A stretch of DNA of 64,000 nucleotides from Paenibacillus senegalensis JC66 (GCF_000285515.1 NZ_HE610957.1:346116-410115); one strand, 5' to 3'. Shown: positions 17,652 to 27,201, counted from the stretch's first letter. The notes: generated by a model not told the origin, from the letters alone. Translations and numbers: made by a program.

Positions 17652-18795
17652 CTTCTTTCCCCCTCTCTTCTACAGGAAAGCTGGCTCTTAATATAAATTG
17701 GCGCCCGGTTAAGGTATATTCCAGCGTACCGCCGATATGCTCCAGCCGCTCTCCCATTACTTTCAGACCAAATCCGGGCTCATATGCTCCTGAGCTTGCG
17801 ACCGGGTTGATTACTTCACAGCGAAAAAGCTTGCCTCCGAGCACCTCGAATATGATCTCAATAGTGCCCCTCTGCCCGTGCCGCATTGCATTCGTTAGCG
17901 CTTCCTGCAAGGTACGATAAATGACAATGGATTGCTCATTACTTAGTGCGAGGGACAAGACGCCCTGGCGGACTGTAAAATGCGTCTGCAGCAAATAATC
18001 ATTCTCCCATTTGCGTATCAGCTGCAAAATTGCCTGCATGCCTGTTACTTCCTTGTCATTTAACGCCATAACCGCTGCCCTGGTTTCTTTCAAGCTTTCC
18101 TGCGCGAGCTTTTTTAATTCCTCTGCCTGTTTCGCAACCGGTTCATTGGCAGCCTGCTGCAGGCGAAATACCTCTAATTGCATCAGCAGTGCGGTCAGCT
18201 TGTGGCCTACCGAATCGTGCATATCCCGCGCGATCCGGGTCCGCTCCTGATGGCGGGCGGCCTCTTCCCCCTGCGCGCGCAGCCGTTTAAGCTCTCTATA
18301 TTCACTAAGCTGCATATCCATGCTTTCCTTGGCCTGCCTCAACTGCATGTCCCGCTGCCGGTAAGCCAGCGCTGCTGCGCCGAAGGTAAAACCGGTAAGC
18401 AGCAGAAAAAAGGGAGTGTACCGAATATCGCGATAGGACAAAACTGCTATAACAGTTACCAAAGCAGCAATACCGATAATTGCAGCCGAACGAACCGGCA
18501 GCTGATGAAAAGCATATCCAACTACAAATAAGGAAACGAGAAGTAAATACCCGTAACCTTGCTCTGTAAACGGAACCCAATTGCCGGCGGCAGCTAGGGC
18601 GAGCAGGCAGCCAGCAAGCAGCAGCCCGAATAAAAAAGGGCGGGCCGATGTAAGTGAGGTCAAGAAATAGCATGTAAAAAAAGCCGAGCAGCACCAATAC
18701 AGGAGCGGAAAGTTATACGCCCCTCCCTCAATGGCAGCTGCTGTCCACATAGCTGCCAACACCAGCAGCCAAAACCAAAAAGACCGATAGATCAT
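17587..18795 (-). CDS. DesK/NarX-type sensor histidine kinase
   Basis: A 402-residue kinase with about six N-terminal hydrophobic segments (residues 5-160) and almost no extracytoplasmic domain, typical of intramembrane-sensing kinases. A coiled linker follows (about 165-190). The HisKA_3 dimerisation box has its phosphorylated His in RIARDMHDSVGHKL, near residue 194. The HATPase domain carries QEALTNAMRHG (N box) and FGLKVMGERLEHIGG (G boxes). Such kinases often detect membrane-active antibiotics or lipid state. It is the first gene of the cluster, divergent from the PatB gene with 187 bases between them. The gene's 3' end overlaps the regulator gene. Confidence 0.9.
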   Translation of the reverse strand: MIYRSFWFWLLVLAAMWTAAAIEGGAYNFPLLYWCCSAFFTCYFLTSLTSARPFLFGLLLAGCLLALAAAGNWVPFTEQGYGYLLLVSLFVVGYAFHQLPVRSAAIIGIAALVTVIAVLSYRDIRYTPFFLLLTGFTFGAAALAYRQRDMQLRQAKESMDMQLSEYRELKRLRAQGEEAARHQERTRIARDMHDSVGHKLTALLMQLEVFRLQQAANEPVAKQAEELKKLAQESLKETRAAVMALNDKEVTGMQAILQLIRKWENDYLLQTHFTVRQGVLSLALSNEQSIVIYRTLQEALTNAMRHGQRGTIEIIFEVLGGKLFRCEVINPVASSGAYEPGFGLKVMGERLEHIGGTLEYTLTGRQFILRASFPVEERGKEDDPNIAGRGPEAGAAGAENDD

Positions 18796-18982
18796 ACACC
18801 GTTTGTTCCCTTCTCAACTGATGTACTAATCATATCAAACCCTTCACGGCGTTGCCATAAATACGTGCGCTAACATAGATCGACCCGGGAAGTGCGATTT
18901 TTCTAGAGCTTCCGGCCGCGGGCCAGTTGTCGTACAGGATTACAAAGAGTATACTTTTGCTTAAAGGAGATGGATATATCAA

Positions 18983-20164
18983 ATGAGCAAACAACTATAC
19001 AATTTTGATCAGCAGCATAATCGCAGGGGAACCAACTCCTACAAATGGGATCAATCGGAAAAGCTGTTCGGGGATAAGGACATTTTGCCATTGTGGGTTG
19101 CAGACATGGATTTTCAATGCCCACCGGCCGTTGTCGAGGCAATCACCAAAAGAGCAGCCGAAGGTATATATGGCTATACCGTTAAGAATGAAAGCTACAC
19201 AGAGGCCATAACCGGGTGGTTTAAGCGTAGACACGGCTGGGAAATTCAGCCGGAATGGCTGACCGACTGCCCTGGCATCGTTCCTGCTCTCAGCATCGCT
19301 GTGGACCAGTTTAGTAAGCCGGGAAGTCCGGTTATTCTCCAGTCCCCGGTGTATTATCCCTTTTATGATGTCATTCGAATGAATGGCCGTGAAATCGCCG
19401 ATAATCCGCTAATATTACAGGATTCTTACTACACGATCGATTACGGGCATTTGGAAGAACAAATGCAGGCCGGAGCCAAGCTCATGCTCTTATGCAGCCC
19501 CCACAACCCTGGTGGCAGGGTATGGAAACGTGAAGAGCTCATCCGCATAGGGGAGCTGTGCCAGAAATACGACGTTACAGTCGTATCTGACGAAATCCAT
19601 TGCGATATCGTTCATAAAGGCCACAAGCATATCCCGTTTGCATCGATTTCGGAAGAATTTGCACAGATCTCCTTGACCTGTGTTGCACCAACCAAAACCT
19701 TCAATATCCCGGGGATTCCGATATCCTTTATCGTCACTCCAAATCCTAAGCTGAAAAGAAGCTTTGACCATAAATTAAAGACACTTTCTATCCATATGGT
19801 GAATTTCTTTGCCCCGGCCATTGTTGAAGCCTGCTATAACGAGAGTGAGGAATGGCTCGAGCAAATGATCAGCTACGTCGCCGCAAATGCTGACTATGCC
19901 ATCAAGTTTATCGAAGAGCGCCTTCCGCAGCTATCTGCGATGCGGCCTGAGGGCAGCTATTTGCTGTGGGTCGACTGCCGCAAGCTGAACCTGGATACGG
20001 CCGGCATCAAAGATTTAATGCATAATCGCGCCAAGGTCGCTTTCAACGAGGGCTCTACTTTTGGATCGGCGACGGGACAAGGCTTTGTCCGGATCAACCT
20101 CGCTTGTCCACGGACGACACTGCAAGAAGCGTTGGAGCGATTCGCACGGGCAATCCATTCATAA
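18983..20164 (+). CDS. patB: PatB/MalY-type C-S lyase (class I aminotransferase fold)
   Basis: A 393-residue PLP enzyme of the MalY/PatB cystathionine beta-lyase group, not a true aminotransferase. Family features are PLWVADMDFQCPPAV near residue 40, GIVPALSIAVDQF, LCSPHNPGGRVW (Asn/Pro contacting PLP), VVSDEIHCDIVHKGHKHIPFAS and the PLP Lys in APTKTFNIPGI. A closing RINLACPR provides the Arg that binds the substrate carboxylate. It cleaves C-S bonds of cystathionine or cysteine conjugates to pyruvate, ammonia and thiol. The ATG follows AAAGGAGATGG at slightly long spacing. It is a single gene, divergent from the kinase operon. Confidence 0.88.
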   Translation: MSKQLYNFDQQHNRRGTNSYKWDQSEKLFGDKDILPLWVADMDFQCPPAVVEAITKRAAEGIYGYTVKNESYTEAITGWFKRRHGWEIQPEWLTDCPGIVPALSIAVDQFSKPGSPVILQSPVYYPFYDVIRMNGREIADNPLILQDSYYTIDYGHLEEQMQAGAKLMLLCSPHNPGGRVWKREELIRIGELCQKYDVTVVSDEIHCDIVHKGHKHIPFASISEEFAQISLTCVAPTKTFNIPGIPISFIVTPNPKLKRSFDHKLKTLSIHMVNFFAPAIVEACYNESEEWLEQMISYVAANADYAIKFIEERLPQLSAMRPEGSYLLWVDCRKLNLDTAGIKDLMHNRAKVAFNEGSTFGSATGQGFVRINLACPRTTLQEALERFARAIHS

Positions 20165-20246
20165 TTACCTTCTAATAGGTTTTTGTACGAATGAAAGACT
20201 TAGCGTTAGCGGATCAGGTTATACTGGTTGAAAAGATAACTGGATC

Positions 20247-20280
20247 AGAGGGGCGGTCTCGGCAGAAACGCTGCCCCTAT
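20247..20280 (+). terminator. weak hairpin after patB
   Basis: AGGGGC (about 20248-20253) and GCCCCT (about 20274-20279) can pair with inner partial complementarity. No proper T-run follows, so this is only a possible terminator of the C-S lyase gene. Confidence 0.3.
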
Positions 20281-20423
20281 CCTTATTTATCTTGCTGCAT
20301 ATTGGACAGTCGGACCAAACAAACAAAGCTGCCCATTGCTGTTGTATCGTTAGCAGCATGCTTCCGGCCTGAACAATACGTTAGAAAAAGGCGGTCATCT
20401 TACGAGGAGAGGATAACGGTTCT

Positions 20424-21563
20424 ATGCTGGAGAGATTCAAACTTTTTTTTCTCAATAACAAATTTGTCATTTTTATGCTTGTCCTGCTGCTAATCGGATT
20501 AAATATATTTGTTTTTAACAAAATATCGTTCATTTTTAACCCGTTGACCGTGTTAATAAGAACCGTACTGCTGCCTATCATTTTAGCAGGAGTTTTCTAT
20601 TATCTGTTAAATCCTTTGGTGAATCTGCTTGAGCGTTACATAAAGAGAGGCTATGCGATCCTCATCCTCTACTTGCTCATGATCGGACTACTGAGCTTGC
20701 TAATCGTAACCGTGATCCCGCTTGTCCGTCAGCAAATCACTGGTCTTATCAATAATTTTCCTACCTATAGCGAGCAGCTGGTGTGGCAGTTTGAACAGTT
20801 CGTAGGCAGCCAGTTTGTTCATCAGCTCCAGCAGTCGATTAACTTGAGTCCCTCCGACATTGTCAGCAGCCTTTCTGAGCAAGCCACTACAATACTGAAC
20901 AATGCCTGGTCAGGAATTGGCGGCTTTCTCGGAGTCGTGACGGAAATTATACTGGCTATTGTCACGCTTCCCTTCATTCTCTTTTATCTGCTTAAAGACG
21001 GAAAAAAGCTGCCCTCTTACTTCCTGAAATTCATGCCTGTTAACCTGCGCGGCCAGCTCTATACCGTTATGACAGAGATGAATCATCAAATCAGCTCGTA
21101 TATAAGAGGACAAATTATTGTCAGCTTCTGTATAGGCTTTCTCCTCTTTATCGGCTATCAGATAATCGGGTTGGAATATTCTCTTGTACTGGCTTCGATT
21201 GCCGCTTTTACGGCAGTTGTGCCCTACCTGGGTCCGGCCATTGCCATTACTCCCGCGCTTATCGTAGCGCTGGTAACTTCACCAATTATGCTTATCAAAA
21301 TGATCGTGGTTTGGACCATTGTCCAGCTGGTGGAGGGAAAATTTATCTCTCCGCAAATCATGGGCAAAACCTTGCAGGTACACCCTATTACTATCATCTT
21401 TGTTATTTTGACGGCCGGAAATCTATTCGGTGTTGCTGGAGTTCTGATGGCTGTCCCTGGCTATGCTGTGTTGAAGGTAGTAGTTTCCCATCTCTTCCGC
21501 TGGTTTAAGGTACGCTCGAAGCTGTACGAGGAGGAACAGATCAAAGAGTCGCCGCAAACTTGA
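20424..21563 (+). CDS. AI-2E family transporter (PerM/YdbI-like)
   Basis: A 379-residue polytopic membrane protein of the AI-2E/PerM family. Helix pairs lie near residues 15-60 and 70-95, an amphipathic region with the family signature follows (about 100-180), and four or five more helices run to the C terminus. The motifs FVSF-like [36 protein letters not shown] and [16 protein letters not shown] are diagnostic. Some members export autoinducer-2 and others act as Na+(Li+)/H+ antiporters, so the name should not be read as proof of quorum-sensing function. GAGGAGAGG precedes the ATG. The gene is convergent with the GrpB gene. Confidence 0.88.
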   Translation: MLERFKLFFLNNKFVIFMLVLLLIGLNIFVFNKISFIFNPLTVLIRTVLLPIILAGVFYYLLNPLVNLLERYIKRGYAILILYLLMIGLLSLLIVTVIPLVRQQITGLINNFPTYSEQLVWQFEQFVGSQFVHQLQQSINLSPSDIVSSLSEQATTILNNAWSGIGGFLGVVTEIILAIVTLPFILFYLLKDGKKLPSYFLKFMPVNLRGQLYTVMTEMNHQISSYIRGQIIVSFCIGFLLFIGYQIIGLEYSLVLASIAAFTAVVPYLGPAIAITPALIVALVTSPIMLIKMIVVWTIVQLVEGKFISPQIMGKTLQVHPITIIFVILTAGNLFGVAGVLMAVPGYAVLKVVVSHLFRWFKVRSKLYEEEQIKESPQT

Positions 21564-21607
21564 TTATGACGCAGAACAAGTGCAATAGCCTATAGTATCT
21601 GCGAACC

Positions 21608-22216
21608 TTAATCGTTTCGCTTAACGGCCTTCGCTCTTTCCATAATCTCTTTTACAATTGAATCTTTTGCATCTGCATAATCTTGTACGTGACGCCATTG
21701 ATGTCGTGCCAGGCTTCGCTTCACTTGGGCATACGCGTCCCGATCGGATTCGTTCGTTCTCAGCCAATTGCGGAAAAGCAGCATTCGGTCGATTTCAGAC
21801 GCCCCTTGGCTAAATACATGAAGATTAATAGCCGTATCGGGACCTTTGAATAAACGGTGTTCGAACCAATCGGGTTCCCGTATGCGCAGCGTGTACCCTT
21901 CTTTCTCCAAGTCAGATACGTAGGCCGTTTCGTCAGCAGAATTCTCTACTACCAGCAACATATCGATGATTGGTTTAGCACATAATCCCGGCACCGAAGT
22001 AGAGCCAACATGCTCCAATTGCAGGACCTTGCTTCCAAGTATTGAACGAATTCGTTCGGCCTCTCGCTTAAAAAGCTTAGGCCAGAGCGGGTCATAATCC
22101 AGGAGAGTAATGGATGTGTTGTGAGGCTTCAGTTCACCAACTGTTGATTTCTGAAGCCTTTCCTCACTGGTAGATGCCATAATGGAATGATCATGATTCG
22201 CTGTCAAATACTCCAC
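21608..22216 (-). CDS. GrpB family protein (nucleotidyltransferase-like)
   Basis: Up to 202 residues. The GrpB/UPF0157 domain begins near residue 38 (LLDYDPLWPKLFKREAERI), and the core nucleotidyltransferase-like motif LEHVGSTSVPGLCAKPIIDML places the GS and DxD-like residues. RDYADAK-like sequence (HVQDYADAKDSIVKEI) ends the domain. Many Firmicutes fuse GrpB to dephospho-CoA kinase; here it is free-standing. The biochemical role is unknown. The start is uncertain: the frame opens with GTG at 22216 directly after AGAGG, while an ATG at 22180 has a weak site. The 37 residues before the domain show no similarity I recognise. Confidence 0.8.
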   Translation of the reverse strand: MEYLTANHDHSIMASTSEERLQKSTVGELKPHNTSITLLDYDPLWPKLFKREAERIRSILGSKVLQLEHVGSTSVPGLCAKPIIDMLLVVENSADETAYVSDLEKEGYTLRIREPDWFEHRLFKGPDTAINLHVFSQGASEIDRMLLFRNWLRTNESDRDAYAQVKRSLARHQWRHVQDYADAKDSIVKEIMERAKAVKRND

Positions 22217-22358
22217 CCTCTTTCTTTCAGATATGATATGAAATTGCCGAGCTCTTTAACATACCACAAGTACGTATGCAAGCCAAGGCTTGTGTTTAAA
22301 CTCTTAACCCCTACTAAAACTAACGCCTATCCATACTATCCGTATCGCTAAAGTTCTT

Positions 22359-23285
22359 CTATAGTAATAGCTCATAAGTCTCCTCCACATGGTTTACACC
22401 CCAGGCGCTGTTCCTGTGTTCCGCTATTTTAGTGAAGCCGGCTTTCTTATACATTTGAATTGCAGTTTTCTGATCTTCTGTTGTCTCCAGAAAAACGGAC
22501 TTATACCCTGCTTGCGTGCAGAATTGGATAGCTTCATTCAGCAAGGTGCCCCCGATGCCCTTTCCTCTGTAATCCGGATGAATAATAAACCACCTTAGCT
22601 GCGCCTTCTCAGCTGTGCGGCCTGCTATTGCAATGGCCCCAGCCAGCTCCCCTCCCGCTTCCGCAAGCCACAGCCGGTCCTTATCTGGGCTGTAATTAGC
22701 AAGAAAATCAGAAAACGTCCTGCAGACATAGCCCTCAAACACATGATTGTATCCGCATTCCTGGGCATAGATCCAGCCATGTAAATGAATCAATCTGCCA
22801 ACATCACCAGGCTTCAGATCTGTTCGGACACATACACTTCGCGCAGGACTGGCATGATCTGACAATGCCGCCTCAATTGTGATCATACTCTGGGCCACAT
22901 TGACTTGCTCGCTTTCCGTTAATGGACTAATTATCTGGCTGATTTGTTCTCTAGACAAAGAGTCGAGCCTGGATAATGTCTCCTGCCCACTCTTTGTGAG
23001 ACGAATAAAGTAAGACCGGCCGTCATCGCTGGATGGTGTCTTGTAAATAAGACCAAGCTTAGCAAAGCGCTTAATGATTCTGCTAAGATAGCCGGCGTCA
23101 ATGCGAATTTTTTCTATCAGTATTTTGGCTGTACAGTTATTAGTGTTTTCAATCTCATACAGTACCCTTGCCTCAGATAGCGAAAAGTCACTGTTTAATA
23201 AGTGCTGATCCAACAACCCGAGAATATTGGTGTAAAAACGGTTGAATTGCCGGATTACCGGTATTATGTCTGTTCTGGCACTCAT
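22359..23285 (-). CDS. MarR-type regulator fused to GNAT acetyltransferase
   Basis: A 308-residue two-domain protein. Residues 1-145 form a MarR winged helix: the SEARVLYEIENTNNCTAKILIEKI region is followed by IDAGYLSRIIKRFAKLGLI (recognition helix) and a wing with SSDDGRSYFIRLT. Residues 155-308 form a GNAT acetyltransferase, with the acetyl-CoA loop in IHPDYRGKGIGGTLL and LETTEDQKTAIQMYKKAGF. The fusion suggests that acetyl-CoA or the acetylated substrate is coupled to DNA binding. Two perfect palindromes of the form TTGAC-N3-GTCAA lie 60-100 bases upstream and are very probably its autoregulatory operators. It stands alone with no obvious substrate gene beside it. Confidence 0.9.
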   Translation of the reverse strand: MSARTDIIPVIRQFNRFYTNILGLLDQHLLNSDFSLSEARVLYEIENTNNCTAKILIEKIRIDAGYLSRIIKRFAKLGLIYKTPSSDDGRSYFIRLTKSGQETLSRLDSLSREQISQIISPLTESEQVNVAQSMITIEAALSDHASPARSVCVRTDLKPGDVGRLIHLHGWIYAQECGYNHVFEGYVCRTFSDFLANYSPDKDRLWLAEAGGELAGAIAIAGRTAEKAQLRWFIIHPDYRGKGIGGTLLNEAIQFCTQAGYKSVFLETTEDQKTAIQMYKKAGFTKIAEHRNSAWGVNHVEETYELLL

Positions 23286-23344
23286 TAAAAATAACCTCCA
23301 ATTAAATCTGAATGTTTAATGTTTGTATTAATTAAATTATCAAT

Positions 23345-23385
23345 TATAGTTGACTAAGTCAACTATATAATTGACTTGGTCAATT
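23345..23385 (-). promoter_or_regulatory. tandem MarR-type operators of the MarR-GNAT gene
   Basis: Arms TATAGTTGAC (23345-23354) and GTCAACTATA (23358-23367) are a perfect 10-bp inverted repeat. AATTGAC (23369-23375) and GTCAATT (23379-23385) form a second with the same TTGAC-N3-GTCAA core. The centres are 21 bp apart, two helical turns, so two dimers could bind the same DNA face. They lie just upstream of the gene and probably overlap its promoter. Confidence 0.75.
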
Positions 23386-23423
23386 TTATATATATAACTT
23401 GGTTATTCATTATTACCTGTTTA

Positions 23424-23460
23424 CAAAAAACAAACTGCCGACATCAATATGTCGACAGTC
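23424..23460 (-). terminator. terminator of the small hydrophilic protein gene
   Basis: Arms ACTGCCGACAT (23434-23444) and ATGTCGACAGT (23449-23459) pair with one mismatch. On the minus strand they are followed by TTTGTTTTTT. The hairpin sits about 50 bases after the stop at 23512. Confidence 0.75.
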
Positions 23461-23511
23461 TTGAATTCATATAAGGGATAATCTATCTATTCATAAAAAG
23501 TAACCAAAACG

Positions 23512-23832
23512 TTAATCCTTCTTCTGAAATCCCGAATTGTATTTACGGTCACTGGACGAAGAGCGTTTAGTCTGATGCTTTCGTTTCTCTTCACGCAGCT
23601 CCAGCTTAATGTCTTCCATCGGTAAAGGATCGACATTCTGCCCGCTTTCGTGCAGATCGAACAAGCTTTCCTTCTCAGTAGGGTATTGCTCTGGATGATC
23701 CCGGTATTCACTGCGTTTAATATCCGGCTGTTCTAGGGCTGCCGGTACTCTGTTCGCCCTGTCCCTCCGTTCAGCCGCTTTCTTCCTGGCCGCCGAGTCT
23801 GCCTGGCCGGTGCTTGATCGTTTCTCCGTCAT
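23512..23832 (-). CDS. small highly charged protein of unknown function
   Basis: A 106-residue protein that I do not recognise. It is very hydrophilic, rich in Lys, Arg, Glu, Ser and Gln, with almost no hydrophobic core, so it is likely disordered. ARKKAAERRDRANR near residue 20 and LELREEKRKHQTKRSSSS near residue 80 are basic clusters. The gene is credible because the ATG follows GGAGGG at good spacing and a clear terminator follows the stop. It lies downstream of nrdF on the same strand with about 130 bases between them. No function is proposed. Confidence 0.6.
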   Translation of the reverse strand: MTEKRSSTGQADSAARKKAAERRDRANRVPAALEQPDIKRSEYRDHPEQYPTEKESLFDLHESGQNVDPLPMEDIKLELREEKRKHQTKRSSSSDRKYNSGFQKKD

Positions 23833-23959
23833 TGAATCATCCCTCCATATCTGGTATATGGTATCCTTACCTGTCTGGAGGAGATTCTAAACAAGGCACT
23901 TGTGGATGATTCGAATTAAAAAGAATGCTTATCCGCAAGCTCTTAGTGGAAAGCAAGCA

Positions 23960-25060
23960 TCAAAATTGAAAATCTTCATCACGCAGCGGCTCTACATGAA
24001 TAGTGCGGACATATCCGTTTCCCTTTTTGGAGAAAAAGTCATGCTGCTTCGTTTTCGTGCTGATCCCGTTCAATATAATCGGATTAACGTCTTCTTCCGG
24101 GAACAACGATTCTCGGCCCAGGTTCATCATCGCTTTGTTCGCATTATACCGAATAAAAGCTTTAACTTCTTCCTGCAGCCCAATTGGTGTGTACAAGTCG
24201 TCCGTATAAGCTTCCTCGTTGCGGTGCAGCTTCTCGAACAGCTCCATTAAACTGGCGGAAGCTTCTTTCTGTTCCTCTACAGATAACTCCCGATAAACCT
24301 CCTGCGCCAGCACACCGACATATAAACCGTGAATGCTTTCATCCCGTAAAATAAGATCGATAATTTCCCCGCTGCTCGTCATCTTGCCTTGACCGGCCAA
24401 ATAGAGCGGGTAGAAAAATCCGCTGTAAAACAGATAGCTCTCCAGCAGCACAGAAGAAGCCATGGCCAAATACAGGTCTTTCTTCGTCTCAATCGAGCGA
24501 TAGTACCGGGAAATTTGTTCTGCTTTAAATTGCAAATGCTTGTTCATTTCCACCCATTGGAACAAGCTGTCGATCTCTTCCGTGCTAGCGAGCGTCGTAA
24601 AAATGCTGCTGTAGGATTTGGCATGGATTTGTTCCATCATTGCCATGAAGCCCAGCACTGCTTTGCGCTGGAGTCCCTCAACATGGTCAAGAATTTGCGG
24701 CATGCCTACCCCGCCCTGCACCGTATCAAGCAGGGTAAGTCCGCCAAGCACCTTCATATACAGCTGCTGTTCTTCATAGCTTAATTGAATCCAGCTCATC
24801 TTATCATCGGACAGAGGTATTTCTTCGTCAGTCCAAAACTGCATAATATTTTGGCTCCAGAAGGTGCTCGTAAAATCATCATCCGGCCGGTTCCAGTTGA
24901 CGGCTTTGAATGTACGGGCTGCCTGCTTGTCCGAAATTTGTGTACTAGTATCATTGACGAACTCCAGCCCGGGCCGGCCGTTTTCTTCGGTCGAGTGCCA
25001 AGTAGCTGCCTGGGGGCTAGCCGGGGTAATGCTCGTTGAATTTATAGTCAATACGCTCAT
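23960..25060 (-). CDS. nrdF: class Ib ribonucleotide reductase beta subunit
   Basis: The radical-bearing small subunit of aerobic ribonucleotide reductase. The metal and radical residues are all present with NrdF spacing: Asp112 (TLLDTVQ), Glu143 and His146 (MMEQIHAKS), Tyr150 as the radical site, Glu207 (LLESYLF), and Glu241/His244 (RDESIH). Compared with enterobacterial NrdF there are about 45 extra N-terminal residues. The annotated ATG overlaps AAAGGA with almost no spacing; a TTG at 25051 (residue 4) has better spacing from AAAGGA and may be the true start. It is the third gene of nrdI-nrdE-nrdF, 50 bases after nrdE. The cofactor is expected to be dimanganese assembled with NrdI. Confidence 0.95.
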   Translation of the reverse strand: MSVLTINSTSITPASPQAATWHSTEENGRPGLEFVNDTSTQISDKQAARTFKAVNWNRPDDDFTSTFWSQNIMQFWTDEEIPLSDDKMSWIQLSYEEQQLYMKVLGGLTLLDTVQGGVGMPQILDHVEGLQRKAVLGFMAMMEQIHAKSYSSIFTTLASTEEIDSLFQWVEMNKHLQFKAEQISRYYRSIETKKDLYLAMASSVLLESYLFYSGFFYPLYLAGQGKMTSSGEIIDLILRDESIHGLYVGVLAQEVYRELSVEEQKEASASLMELFEKLHRNEEAYTDDLYTPIGLQEEVKAFIRYNANKAMMNLGRESLFPEEDVNPIILNGISTKTKQHDFFSKKGNGYVRTIHVEPLRDEDFQF

Positions 25061-25110
25061 TCCTTTAATTATAGTTCAGGTAGGCTGTCAAGCTTGGAAA
25101 GTCCTATCAC

Positions 25111-27201
25111 TTAGACTGCACAAGCTATGCACTCCTCCACATCCAGCCGGTTGGTCCGCGTGTAATACAGCGATTTCAGCCCTTTTTTGGCCGCGTACAA
25201 ATAATAGCGTGCCAATTCGCGCGTGGTCACATTGCTGTTCACATGGAGGACGGTCGAAATGCCTTGATCGATATGTACGGCAATTTCCGCAATCAAATCT
25301 ATAATTTTGAACTGATCCATCATATAGGCCGATTTATAATAAAAGAAATTGTCCTGCGACAAGTAAGGCATTGGATAATAAGTCGTTGAATTCGCATAGG
25401 TCCGCGTCTCGATCGGCTCTACAATCGGCATTACGCTAGAAGTTGAATTTTGCACATAAGAGATGCTTTGGGTCGGTGCGATGGCCAGCCGATATGCATG
25501 GTAAAGGCCATGCTGCTGAACTTCCGCTTTGAGACGTCCCCAGTCTTCCGGAGCGGGAATGTCGATCCCTTCAAATAGTGATTTCCCCTTCTCCGTCTGC
25601 GGCCGGTAATCCGTCTCCAAGTAAGGAGCGAAGTAAGTGCCCTTGGCATATTCAGACCTCTCAAAATCTTTGAAAACAATGCCTCTTTCCTTGGCGATCA
25701 GCATGCTTTTTTCTAAAGAATAATAATTCATCATCATGAAGAAGGTACGGGCAAAATCTTTAGCCTCTTCGCTTTCATACGCTATCTTGTTTTTGGCCAG
25801 GAACCCGTGCAGATTCATGGCGCCAAGACCTACCGAGTGCAGCTCAGAGTTAGCCTTGACCACCCCGGGTGCGTTGGACACCTTCGTCATGTCACTGACT
25901 GCGGTTAAGCCGACCATGCCTTGATGTACCGACTCGCGAATTTTGCGATGCTCCATCACATTAACAATGTTGAGCGAAGCCAGATTACAGGAGATATCCC
26001 GGCGGATCTGATGCTCCAAGCCGAAGTCATTGATAACCGATACTTCTTGCAGCTGGAAAATTTCCGTACACAGGTTGGACATTTTCACGGTTCCAATATC
26101 TTTAAGTGCGTGGGACCGGTTAGCGTTGGTTTTATTCATAATATAAGGGTACCCGGATTCCAGCTGAATTGTAGCAATTTTGACGAGCATGTCCCGGGCG
26201 CTCATCACTTTCTTCTTCTTAACCCGGTCATCCGCCAGCAGCTGATCGTACATGTCATCGAGGTCCATTTCATCCAAGTGCTGTCCGTAAGCCTTATAGA
26301 CGGAATATGGCGCGAATACGTGAAGCGGTTCATTCTGTTCGGCCAATTGATAGAATTTATCCGGGACAATCAGCCCGATGGACAAAGTTTTGATTCTGCT
26401 TTTCTCGTCAGCATTGATTTTTTTGCTGTCCAGAAATTCCAGCACATCCCAGCCAAAAATATGATAATAGGCTGCTCCGGAGCCTTTGCGCTGTCCCATC
26501 TGATCCGCGTAAGAGAACGCATCCTCCATCAGCTTCATTACCGGCATTATCCCCTTTGCCGCACCTTCTACACCTTTAATAGGCTCTCCTCTGCCGCGCA
26601 GCTTCGACAAGTTAACTGCTACGCCTCCGCCAATTTTGGACAACTGCATACAGGTACCAAGAACAAAATTGATAGAATTTAAGGAATCGTCCATCTCCAG
26701 CAGGAAACAGGAAACCATTTCCCCTCTACGGCTTTTTCCGGCATTCAAAAAAGTAGGAGTGGCCGGCTGCAGGCGCTGTTCCATCATAGCCGCGGCGAGC
26801 TCTTTGGCGGTGCTCACATCACCACGTCCCAGGTGCAGTGCCGTGACCGCCACCCGGTCAGGGTAATGCTCCAGATATAGCGAGCGATCATTGCTTTTTA
26901 CCGCATAATCCGTATAGAACTTCGAGGCTGACATATAGGACGGGAAACGGAAATTATATTGATGAGTTAAGTCGTATACTTCCTCCATCTCTTCGAAGGT
27001 ATACTGCTGATACAGATTTTCATAGTAGTCATTCTCTATCATATAGTCGATCTTTTCCTTCGTATTGGAAAAATGAACGCTCTTGTTATGAACTTCCTCC
27101 ATAAACGCCGCAACTGCTTCCTGGTCCTTCTCCAACTGGAAAAAACCGTCTTTATTTTTTTGCAGCAGCATATTATTCAATTCAATGTACCGCAACAGCA
27201 C
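25111..27201 (-). CDS. nrdE: class Ib ribonucleotide reductase alpha subunit
   Basis: The 696-residue catalytic large subunit, of normal family length. Active-site Cys pair C165 (GEMVSCFLLEM) and C405 (ISCNLASLN) and the thiyl-radical Cys378 within N-L-C-T-E (376-380) are readable. The C-terminal redox pair is ECIACAV, used to accept electrons from NrdH or thioredoxin. No ATP-cone is visible at the N terminus, as expected for class Ib. It overlaps nrdI by 20 bases. The start is GTG at 27201 or TTG at 27195; the latter is better spaced from GGAGGTAA. No nrdH-like glutaredoxin gene is present in the operon, so the electron donor must be encoded elsewhere. Confidence 0.95.
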   Translation of the reverse strand: MLLRYIELNNMLLQKNKDGFFQLEKDQEAVAAFMEEVHNKSVHFSNTKEKIDYMIENDYYENLYQQYTFEEMEEVYDLTHQYNFRFPSYMSASKFYTDYAVKSNDRSLYLEHYPDRVAVTALHLGRGDVSTAKELAAAMMEQRLQPATPTFLNAGKSRRGEMVSCFLLEMDDSLNSINFVLGTCMQLSKIGGGVAVNLSKLRGRGEPIKGVEGAAKGIMPVMKLMEDAFSYADQMGQRKGSGAAYYHIFGWDVLEFLDSKKINADEKSRIKTLSIGLIVPDKFYQLAEQNEPLHVFAPYSVYKAYGQHLDEMDLDDMYDQLLADDRVKKKKVMSARDMLVKIATIQLESGYPYIMNKTNANRSHALKDIGTVKMSNLCTEIFQLQEVSVINDFGLEHQIRRDISCNLASLNIVNVMEHRKIRESVHQGMVGLTAVSDMTKVSNAPGVVKANSELHSVGLGAMNLHGFLAKNKIAYESEEAKDFARTFFMMMNYYSLEKSMLIAKERGIVFKDFERSEYAKGTYFAPYLETDYRPQTEKGKSLFEGIDIPAPEDWGRLKAEVQQHGLYHAYRLAIAPTQSISYVQNSTSSVMPIVEPIETRTYANSTTYYPMPYLSQDNFFYYKSAYMMDQFKIIDLIAEIAVHIDQGISTVLHVNSNVTTRELARYYLYAAKKGLKSLYYTRTNRLDVEECIACAV

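Noticed and set aside
20191-20493. A 100-codon plus-strand frame between patB and the AI-2E gene
   Set aside because: No ribosome-binding site, Cys/Ser/Arg-rich composition without family likeness, and it overlaps the well-supported AI-2E gene start.
25921-26682. A 253-codon plus-strand open frame inside nrdE
   Set aside because: It is antisense to a fully motif-supported nrdE and has no recognisable protein features.
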